In this document: piece by piece, positions 55,775 through 64,000 of the stretch
Layout of the letters: the number at the start of each line of letters is the position of its first letter
Numbering within the stretch: the stretch's first letter is position 1
Source of the DNA: Tretioscincus oriximinensis
Lineage: Eukaryota; Chordata; Lepidosauria; Squamata; Gymnophthalmidae
Reading direction: 5' to 3'
NCBI GenBank assembly: GCA_022410635.1
Contig: JAJVDF010000361.1
Location: 811,440-875,439, forward strand
DNA: 64,000 bases
The notes under the pieces: model-generated
What the model was told of the DNA's origin: nothing
Seen by the model: only the letters and a program-made list of their open reading frames with translations
Database searches by the model: none
Position numbers and translations under genes: made by a program

Positions 55775-57335
55775 GACTTTTACAACACACATCTCAAAGA
55801 AAAATATTGTAGAGCTAGAGAAGATGCAGAAAAGAACAACAAGAATGATCAAGGGGCTGGAGCACTTCCTCCAGGTAAACACTTGTTCTTCTCCATGTAA
55901 AGTGTTGGAAACCATAATTAAGGACAAAATTACTAAACACATGGAGAAGCACACATTGCTGAATGAAACTCAGCATGGCTTCTGCAAAGGTAAATCATGC
56001 CTTACTAACTTGCTAGAATTCTTTGAGAGTGTTAACAAACATGTAGATAAAGGGGATCCAGTTGATATTGTCTATCTAGATTTTCAGAAGGCTTTTGATA
56101 AAGTCCCTCATCAAAGGCTTCTAAAAAAGCTCCACACTCATGGTATAAGAGGACAGATTTTGTCCTGGATTGGAAACTGGCTAAAAGATAGAAAACAGAG
56201 GGTAGTATTAAATGGACAGTTCTCTGAGTGGAAAGAAGTAAGAAGTGGGGTACCCCAGGGGTCTGTTCTGGGACCCTTGCTTTTCAATATGTTTATAAAC
56301 GATCTGGATGCCGAGGTAAATAGTGAAGTAGCCAAGTTTGCTGACGACACTAAACTGTTCAGGGTAGTGAAAACTGAAAATGATTGTAAGGCACTCCAGA
56401 GTGATCTATTGAAATTGGGTGAGTGAGCATCAAAGTGGCAAATGCACTTCAATTTAAGCAAGTTCAAGGTCATGCACATAACCCCAACTACTCCTACCAC
56501 CTAATGGGAACCAAGCTTTCTGTAACCGAGCAAGAAAAGGATTTTAGAGTGTTGGTGGACAATTCAATGAAAATATCAACCCAGTGTGCAGCAGCAGCAA
56601 AAAAGGCAAATTCCGTGTTGGGGATAATTAGGAAAGGAATCGAAAACAAGTCAGCAAATGTTGTTTTGCTTCCTTATAAATCTGTGGTGAGGACACATTT
56701 GGAATACTGTGTTCAATTCTGGTCACCACATCTCAAGAGGAATATTGTGGAACTAGGGAAGGTGCAAAAAAGGGCAACAAAATTGATCAAGGGTCTGGGG
56801 CACCTTCCTTATGAAGTCAGGCTGCAACGTCTGGGCCTCTTCAGCCTCGAAAGACGACGTTTGAGAGGTGATCTGATTGAAGTGTACAAAATCATGCATG
56901 GGATGGACAGGATGAATAGAAAAAAATGTTTTCTCTATCACACAATACTAGGACCAGAGGGCACTCCTTAAAACTGATGGGAAGAAAAGTGAGAAGAAAT
57001 GAAAGTATTTTGTATCAGCCTGTGGAATTTACTTCCTGAAGAGATAGTGGTAGCTAACAGCTTGGATAGTTTCAAGACAGTACTAGACAGGTTTATGGAC
57101 ACGAAGGGTATTAATGGGTACTAGGATAGATGTCTGGATGTTGTCTCCAGGATGGAGCGACAGGCAGGACTCTTGAAATACCATTTGCAGAGAGTCATGA
57201 ACAGGTGAATATTTTCCTTTCCTCTGTTCGGACTGCCCAGATGCATCTGGTGGGCCTCTGTGTGAGACAGAATGCTGGACTTGATGGGCTGTGACCTGAA
57301 CCAGTATGGCTCTTCTTATATTCTTATGCTCTTAT
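55775..57335 (+). mobile_element. CR1-type LINE with reverse-transcriptase domain, rearranged
   Basis: Two frames cover an RT domain: 55731-56426 (231 codons) with GFCKGKSCLTNLLEFF, YLDFQKAFDKVPH, RSGVPQGSVLGPLLF and the catalytic FADDTKLF; then 56423-56971 with HLEYCVQFWSPH and GLFSLERRRLRGDLIEVYKI. A TGA stop at 56424 where the family has Trp, and later frame changes, show it is dead. The 3' UTR ends in TTCTTATG-type repeats near 57315-57335. The first 100 bp (55775-55875) are not the normal upstream sequence but a copy of the C-terminal part also found at 56727-56810, so the long frame is a chimera. Endonuclease and ORF1 are absent. Confidence 0.9.
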
Positions 57336-57344
57336 GTTCCCTTA

Positions 57345-58035
57345 GGAAGTCAGGCTACAACGTCTGGGCTTCTTCAGCCTCAAAAGATAGTGATTAAGAA
57401 GTGATCTTATTGAAGTATAAAAAAACCATGGATGGGATTGATAACGTGTATAGAGAAAAAATATTTTCTCTATCACACAACACTGTAACCAGGGAGCATT
57501 CCTTGAAACTGATGGGCAGAAGAGTGAGGACAAAAGAAAGTATTTTTTCGCCTGCAGAATTTACTTCCAGAAGAGGTGGTGGTAGCTAGAAAGCTGAATA
57601 GCTTTAAGACAAGATTAGACAAGTTCATGAAAGCCATCAGTATAAATAGCTATTAGGATGGACCTCTTGATATTGCTTCTGGGATGGAGCAACAGGGAGG
57701 ATTCCTGAAATACCATTTGCTGGGAGTCAAGAACAGGTAAGGGTTTTGCCTTCTGTTTCTGACTGCCCAGGTGCAATGGCTGTGCCATTGTGTGAGCATT
57801 CTGTCCCACATAGGCTGAAGAGATGACCCCTTTCAGGGGGGCTGAAAACCCATTTTTGGGGTGCCTCTCCTTTTTTCCTGAGTAATTTTTTTAAAAAAAA
57901 TCTTTTATTGAAAATAATTTCCTCAGAAAAAACTGAGAGGCACCCCAAAACCCGGGTTTTCATCCCACCCCTACAAAAAGGGGCCATCTGGTCAGCCTAT
58001 GTGAGAGAATGCTGGACTAGATGGTCTTTGGCCCA
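57345..58035 (+). mobile_element. Second CR1 3' copy, interrupted by a MITE
   Basis: Starts GGAAGTCAGGCTACAACGTC (the last part of the RT C-terminal region) and follows the first copy head-to-tail. It is interrupted at 57813-57997 by a family H MITE and resumes with GAGAATGCTGGACTAGATGG. Confidence 0.85.
57813..57997. mobile_element. Hairpin MITE family H, copy 5, inside CR1
   Basis: Ends GGCTGAAGAGATGACCCC and its near complement with TA on both sides (57811-57812 and 57998-57999). The CR1 sequence is continuous when the element and one TA are removed, which defines the boundaries. Confidence 0.92.
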
Positions 58036-58189
58036 ATTCAAACACTCTGGAATCTTGCCTTTCCTGGCTGATAAAAGCTAGTTGGTAGGATGTGAATGAG
58101 TTCAGAGATAAGTTAAACAGCTGTCATTCTGTGGTCAATACTCTTCTCCTGAGAAATAGAATCTGACTTGAACTCTTCCCAACTGCAGA

Positions 58190-59075
58190 TTATATAAATA
58201 AAAGAGAAAATAGAAATATAATAAAAGAACAGGACACCCAGTTTGAAAACTTAATTAGAAGTTGTAGGAGTAGTGAAAAAAGGAATAATAGAGAAAATAC
58301 ATAACTCAACTAACAATGAGGTAGGGAATGAGTTATTCCAGAATTGGCACATGAATATGGACATCCCTAGGGAGGACATAGATACAATAATAAGAATACT
58401 AAAAAAGGAAAGGTAAATAAATTAAAGGAATCCAGGAAAAAACTTTTACATAAGTTGTACATCTCATTTTATTTTAAATATATCAGAACAAATGCTGGCA
58501 TGGGTGTGGGAGAAAAGGAACTTTTAACCATATGATCTGGGAGCGCATATATGTTCAAAATTATTGGATGCTAATCCAGAAAAACATAAACAAGATGCTA
58601 AACGTACAAATACCAATAGACTATAAAATGGGTATGTTAATAATGGGAACTAATGTAGTTTAGGACTTTCCGACAAGAGACATTGGAAGAGTTATTAGTC
58701 TGTGCACAGATCGTTATTGTTGGGGGGAGGAAAGAGAAAGCCAGGTGGACAATTGAAACGATGTCTATTGAATTCTTAAGGTGTCAGTGGAGTAGGAAAA
58801 CTGGAAATTTGCAAGAGGAAATGGACAGGAGTGGATTACCTNCAAAGGACTTTGACATGTGAAGCTGAGAAGATGAAATTAAACCTAATCTTCCAAAGAT
58901 AAAGAAGCACCATAAAGAAACCTAAATGGGAGAGGGATGGGGGAGGGGGGTTAATTGATAATTCTTCTGTTATTTATTTTTCTGTTGTTAGTTTTGTGAC
59001 ACATTTTATTTGTTTTTGTTTTTATGTTTATATGTTTATGTACTTAGAAACTCTTTAATAAATATACTTAACATA
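58190..59075 (+). mobile_element. L1-like LINE ORF2 C-terminal remnant
   Basis: A broken frame around 58488-58600 reads CWHGCGRKGTFNHMIWERI, then YWMLIQKNINKML. This is the CxxC..H....C pattern of the L1 ORF2 C-terminus with the last Cys replaced. Upstream, ELFQNWHMNMDIPRED-like sequence precedes it as in L1. It ends in a T/A-rich UTR with AATAAATATAC. Stops and frameshifts throughout; N at 58842. Confidence 0.65.
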
Positions 59076-59084
59076 CTCTTCTCC

Positions 59085-60330
59085 TGAGCAAGATATTGAA
59101 AGGTATCATGACTGCCCAAATGCAAAAATACTTGGAAGAAGCAAAGCTCAGAGACTCATTTCAGTTTGGCTTTAGGCCCAGTTATAGCACTGAACTGCCT
59201 TGGTTGCCTTCCCTGGGAGAAAAACAGGAGGAGTATTTTTCAACAGCTTTTAATACTGACCACGACAATATCCTTCTAGAACTGCTACAGAATTTGGTAA
59301 TCATAGGCAGCAAATATGTTCTGCCCTTCAAGGCCAATGCCAAAGAGAGGCTGTGGGTGATTCTCATTTGTGGAATTCCTCATATAAATGCAAACTTTGC
59401 AATATCGACATGATGCTTCGAGGAGAGGGAGTTTGATTATTGGGTAGATGCTATCAATATGCAAATGCTTGACAGGAACCTGGAGACTTATTATTTTATC
59501 TATGATGGATTTTATGAATTTGTATATTATTCCATAGTAATGGATTTGTACTTGATTGTATATTAGTTTCATTTCTGCTACACCGGCCAATTTTTGTTCC
59601 TTTTTGTTGTAATTTTTGGTTTTGTCCNGGTTTTCCTTCAGAAGGATCTTTTAGTCTTTGCTAGGCACCTTGTCCATGAATCAGAGACATTTTCACTGTC
59701 CCAATTTTCCCAGTTTCATTGTCAGGTGCAGAATATGGGGGAGAGGAAAATGTTATTGGACCCTGCTCTNACACCTGATGTTTAAGCAGACATGGTAGCC
59801 CAGAGTGCCTATTTTCAGCTACAGCTTTTTCAACATTTAGGCTATAAATATCTACAAGATTTGCCTGTTTTCCAAGACCTATCACTGAGGTATTCTTGGC
59901 TGCAACACTTACTTCAATAATTGAAGGTACACAGACATATTGGCCAGNCAGAGAACAGCTTTTCCAATGAGATGTGTCAAGTACCTTATTGTATGTTTTT
60001 AGACATTTAGGCTGCTTCCACAGAAGCTTTTTCTACGGGGTTGGTAGAATTATCATGATGCTTCGCCCTACAGGGCAAGACAGCTTCCATTGTCCTCCTG
60101 GGTTCTCCCTGAGAAAATGCTNCTTTGTTGTGGAAGGAGAGCTTGCTGGTGTTTTCTGACATCAGTATGAAGTACCTCTCCTTCCAACAGAAAGCTGCCT
60201 GGAGCCCTGGATGTCTGTTGTGCCACCATGAGGGTTTGATAGGATGAGAAGACACCAGCAAATCAGAACTGCAAAATTGCAGCTGGCTCACATGCACAGT
60301 TGCGACTTCCTGATTCTTTGTGCATCTCCT
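59085..60330 (+). mobile_element. L2-like LINE reverse-transcriptase remnant
   Basis: Frame 59096-59413 has FQFGFRPSYSTELPWLPSL and AFNTDHDNILLELLQNL, matching the remembered GFRPGYSTE...AFDTVDHDILL signature of L2-like RT in reptiles, with a deletion between them. Further on, about 59755-59900 reads LDPAL.PDV and AQSAYFQLQLFQHLGY in a broken frame, again as in that family. Heavily decayed; Ns at 59628, 59770, 59947 and 60122. Confidence 0.7.
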
Positions 60331-60355
60331 CTCACTAGCTCCATATTGACTTTCA

Positions 60356-60695
60356 AGATAAGAACGTAAGAGAAGCCCTGCTGAATTGGGTCAGAGCCCA
60401 TCTAGTCCAGCATTCTATCTCACAGAGAGGNCCACCAATTGCACCTGGGCAGTCTGGAATAGAAGAAGACAAAATCTTCAGTTGTTCTCAACACCCTGCA
60501 AATGGCATTTCAGGAATACTGCCTGTTACTCCATCTCAGAGGCAGTATCAAGACATCCAACCTAGTAACTGTTTATACCCTTGACCTCCATGAACCTGTC
60601 TAATCCTGTCTTAAAGCTATCCAGGCTGCTAGTTACAACCACTTCTTCTGGAAGTAAATTCCAAATACCGATGACCTTCTGGGTGGTAATGGAAA
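60356..60695 (-). mobile_element. CR1-type LINE 3' end
   Basis: Starts AAGAACGTAAGAGAAGCCCT and shares CACCCTGCAAATGGCATTTC and CTTCTGGAAGTAAATTCC with the other antisense copies. Confidence 0.83.
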
Positions 60696-60927
60696 TGGAT
60701 GGGGAATTGCTTTATGGCAGGTTTAAACCACATTTCAGGTTTAACCCCTGTATGTGGAAGGGACGTTAATTTATATACTCTTATTTACTCTGGCTGTTGA
60801 TCTCCCATGCAGGTCTCATTACTGTTTCATCCTATTATTTATTTATTATTATTTATTGTTTATTGTTTCCATCTTGAAATATTAATATATAGGGCACATA
60901 TAAAAATCCATCAATCANAATAACTTA

Positions 60928-61009
60928 TATACTGCTCAAAACAGTTAAGGGAACACTTAGTGTTACACTGTTATGTTAAAGTGTTCCCTTAATTATTTTG
61001 AGCAGTATA
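60928..61009. mobile_element. Tc1-like miniature element
   Basis: 82 bp made almost wholly of 30-bp inverted repeats: TACTGCTCAAAACAGTTAAG and its near complement, flanked by TA. The TACTGCTCAAAA start is typical of vertebrate Tc1-like families. Confidence 0.88.
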
Positions 61010-61271
61010 TGAGGTAGTCAGTTGACTTTTCTTTCTCCAGGAATTCCAATCATAATCACAAGACCTTAGTGTTCTCATTTTAATGTACGTAGAAAGTGTT
61101 GGAAATTTTGACAGGTACTACCATCTAGTAAACAAGCCATAATAGCCAGAATTTCCATATCAATTACTGCCCTGCTCTGCTTTGATAACAAAACATGAAA
61201 AAATATACTTGAAACTTGCACATAGAGTTGTGGTTATTCTTCTTATGAGAAAGTCTTTTTGGCAAAAAGCT

Positions 61272-61535
61272 GAGAGCCAGTTTGGTGTAGCGGTTAGAGT
61301 GCGGGACTCTTATCTGGTAGCCTCCCAGTTCGATTCCCCATTCCTCCATGAAAGCCAGCTGGGTNACCTTGGGCCAGTCACAGTTCTTTCAACTCTCTCA
61401 GCCCCACCTTCTCCACAGGGTGTCTGTTGTGNAGAAAGCAACAAAAGCTATGTGCGCTGCCCTACGGTAGGNCGCCGTGAGACCTTTGGGTATATGGCGG
61501 GATATAAATACAAATAAATAAATAAATAAATAAAA
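61272..61535 (+). mobile_element. SINE-A copy, best-preserved
   Basis: GAGAGCCAGTTTGGTGTAGC head, A-box region GTGTAGCGGTTAGAGTG, intact B-box AGTTCGATTCC, complete body, GCGGGATATAAATACAAATA and an AAAT-repeat tail. Three Ns fall inside. Confidence 0.9.
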
Positions 61536-63006
61536 TTTTGTTCATTTTTTAGCAGGCTGCAGCTCACCATACACTAGGCTGCCAATATCTGAGAAAAAAA
61601 GGAAACCCACTAAACCAGATTTATTCTTCTTAGCAATGTGATGTTTTTTTATTTCACATGGAAGCCTAAGATAAAAAAAAAGGACAACTATATATTGAAT
61701 ATATTAAAATGCTACATATGACTATCTGGATACAGCTTTCACAAGCTGCACAAAATGTAACATAAAATGTGGCCATGTGTTAGCAGTTAATTCTATAGCT
61801 TTCTTATTCAGACCACAGTATTTGCATTCTGGCAAACAGACACCTGGTGGCAGCACACTATAAGGCCAACACAGTTTGCACTGCTGTGTGTCTCTTAAGA
61901 AGCCGGCCCTTAATAAACAGGAGTGGGCAAAGCTTAGATCATCAAGTATCAACCCGATGTTCAAGATAAGTAAATAAGGGAAGTTAATATCACTACACCA
62001 GCCTGTTTTGAACAAGAATAGCTGCTAGTATACCGAAATCTACTCTGCATAACCTAACTTTGTAGCCTGACAGCTCTGTAAAATGGTTTATTCTGCAGAA
62101 AGTGACTTTTTGACAAATCCATAACAAGAGAAGTGACACTATTACCTGCATGAAAGATTGAACTGATGTGTCTTTCTCTTTTCTCTTTGGCACCTACCAG
62201 CAAGGTTAATATAAAAACAGGTTATCACTGCAACTTTAATGGCTATAGAAGAGAGGAATTTTCCCCTGGTGCGTGACTAATTAAAGGTGCAAAGTGATAT
62301 CCCAGTTTTTATGTGGTAATCCTAATTTAGCACCATTTGGTAATGACCTCAACCATGGTTTTCCATTTGGAACTTCAAAGAACTACTAGGAAAGTTCCTG
62401 GTAGGAAGATTTGATTTCATCCTTTGCTTTGCAGCTGATTCAGGCTGCATCCAGAAGGTCCAGAACAGGTTCTTTGCAAAGGCCCTTGGAGTTTAAGCCA
62501 AGCCCTAGCCTAGGGTTACTATATGCAAACTGAGATAGGAGCTTGTAACTTTAAGGTATGTGAAAACAAGAATTCCTCTGTCAGGTGCTGGAAGCTTTTT
62601 GAGCTGCACCTGGTGAGCATTCCTCTTCATATCCATAAAAGCTACAAACTGCTGATCCTGCTTTTATGTGGTAACCTGCTCTAGCCAGACTTACAGGTAG
62701 CAAAACCATGTCTTAGAAGAAACTTCCCTGTAAACTATGTCTCAGGAGAAACTTTATGGTAAATCCCTGCACAGCAAGGGTGTCTCTTGGCCTCAATCAC
62801 TCCCACCACAGTTCTCTGGAGTGTTCAGGATGATTTTCCTATGTCATTTTCTAAGCAGTACTATTAGGTAAGCAGAATATGGCAGAATTAAACTGGCCAT
62901 TATAAGTTAATTGAATGAATATATTATACCCAGACTCATAGTTAGGTGGAGCTGATCCTGAGATAGAAAGACAGAAAGTATGGCCATTTCTGATCTCACT
63001 TTGTTT
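61536..63006. other. No clear feature; possible CTCF-like site
   Basis: AT-rich intron. CACCTGGTGGCAGCA at 61841-61855 is one change from the CTCF core. A splice-like segment at 62155-62195 was rejected as an exon. Confidence 0.45.
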
Positions 63007-63312
63007 AGAAGAAGAAGAAGAATTTGGTTCTTATACNCCACTTTTCTCACCTTTCAAAGGGACTCAAAGTGGCTTACAAGGGTATTTTTGCCAAAGGCTT
63101 ACATTCTATCTTCCCCATGAGGATGTTGTGGTTCCCATATATGTACTTGCAGTCGTTGCAATTTCTTGCAATTCATGCTTTCGAATAGCTGGGTTGGCTA
63201 GAGCTACAGGCTAGTGGAAGATGCTCACCCCTCCCCACGTCCCACACAGGGCTTCGAAACCCCATCTCCCAGCTGAGAGACGGATTCCTTAGCAACTGAA
63301 CTATCTATACCT
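63007..63312 (-). mobile_element. SINE-B copy, near full length
   Basis: Minus-strand copy from a TTC-repeat tail (GAAGAAGAAGAAG at the left) to a head reading AGTTGCTAAGGAATCCGTCT. The B-box region GGTTTCGAAGCCC is intact. Confidence 0.87.
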
Positions 63313-63912
63313 GGTTTAAGGCCATTTCTGCATTTGACAGTAGACTGGACTTGGAAGAGGTCTGTGGACCTCCTTTCCACTTGTAGATGGATTGTAGATT
63401 GTATGGGTAGATTTTTTTCAACTCTGCTGATTTACTATGAGAGAGTATATCATACCAGAAAGACATGTATACCATTGAAGTTGGAGCAACCTTTGGAGTT
63501 AGCACAGTCCAGTTCTGTACTTTGAGCAATCTGTCCTAGATTAAAACTTATTGCCTAGCTTCGATTATTGGGAACACACACCAATATATGTAACTAGAGC
63601 AGTGGCCTAACTATCCTACTCCAATCTGTTCTGAACTAAGCACAGCAGGTGCCTTCCTCATTATGGGGGATACTATCCATTCATAACACCAGCAGCAATG
63701 CAGATTTGCTATACTTGTTCCAGTACACACAGCTGTCATCCTGCTCAAGGAACCACCAATACCTCCCAGAAATTGCTCCAGACTCAATACTGGCATGTTG
63801 TATCTGGGCCATGAACTGTACAGAACAGTCATTGAAGGTAGAATATTTTTGTGCCATGGTTTAGGAAATGATCTTCAAAGCTTGCATAAGTATCGAGCAT
63901 GAATTTGCAATA
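63313..63912. other. No recognisable feature
   Basis: No exon or repeat recognised between the SINE and the terminal CR1 end. Confidence 0.5.
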
Positions 63913-64000
63913 TTAAGAACATAAGAATATAAGAAGAGCCATACTGGATCAGGCCACAGCCTATCGAGTCCAGCATTCTGTGTCACAGAGAGGCCCACCA
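63913..64000 (-). mobile_element. CR1-type LINE 3' end, cut by window edge
   Basis: Starts with the 8-bp-type terminus TAAGAACATAAGAATATAAG and continues GAAGAGCCATACTGGATCAG; the rest lies outside the window. Confidence 0.85.

Larger units (their letters stand above)
54384..64000 (-). other. ARHGAP15: ARHGAP15 upstream intron, partial
   Basis: Ends with a T-rich tract and CAAG at the exon beginning at 54383. It is crowded with LINE remnants and SINEs, and the exon that should precede was not found. Continues past the window end. Confidence 0.75.

Noticed and set aside
61272..61345. Possible tRNA gene in the SINE-A head
   Set aside because: Same reason: a tRNA-derived SINE head, repeated at four other places, not a functional tRNA.
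62155..62195. Splice-like segment on the minus strand (TAG before GTGCCAAAGAG, and ATGCAG|GTAATA) with a short open frame
   Set aside because: The reading KRKEKDTSVQSFMQ does not match the expected upstream ARHGAP15 PH exon, and the splice contexts are weak. Treated as chance.
1..64000. CRISPR arrays, bacterial operons, phage or integrative elements
   Set aside because: None present; sequence character is vertebrate intronic.

Overview
This is a vertebrate nuclear window, AT-rich, full of decayed transposable elements and with no operon-like or dense coding structure. The mix of elements points to a non-avian reptile, most likely a squamate and possibly a gecko. It holds several CR1 3' ends, L2-like and L1-like LINE remnants, two tRNA-derived SINE families (one with a Bov-B/Sauria-SINE-like tail), mariner and Tc1 miniatures, and several fold-back MITEs. 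The species call is inference from repeat content. Scattered single Ns look like assembly ambiguities.

The only host gene I can support is ARHGAP15 (Rac-specific Rho GTPase-activating protein), read on the minus strand. Two consecutive coding exons of its pleckstrin-homology domain lie at 54296-54383 and 44334-44423, separated by a 9,872-bp intron. Both have canonical splice sites and compatible phases, and together they give a continuous 59-codon stretch. Everything else in the window would then be intron: the end of the upstream intron (54384-64000), the whole intron between the exons, and the start of the downstream intron (1-44333). I found no third exon.

Layout. 1-15 kb: purine microsatellite, CR1 3' end, TA-flanked hairpin MITEs and a longer relative, mariner/Tc1 miniatures. 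15-30 kb: a second palindromic MITE family, three more hairpin MITEs, three full SINE-B copies, fold-back repeats and a GC-rich block at 28.1-28.7 kb. 30-42 kb: an LTR-like segment, four SINE-A copies in one orientation, an unidentified 156-codon open frame, a LINE 3' fragment, a mariner miniature and a consensus-like CTCF site. 44-47 kb: one ARHGAP15 exon followed by an unusual 2-kb GC-rich compound element. 48-54 kb: trinucleotide repeats, CR1 3' ends, a MITE and the second exon. 54-61 kb: a pile-up of LINE remnants (CR1, L1, L2-like) with nested insertions. 61-64 kb: SINEs and a CR1 end running off the window.

The most interesting items are the TA-flanked hairpin MITE family with its long form carrying CTCF-like units, the compound element at 45.1-47.1 kb, a perfect 67-bp inverted match between 10.4 and 13.3 kb, and a CR1 copy whose open frame is a rearranged chimera. 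Nearly all open frames in the window are chance or repeat-derived.
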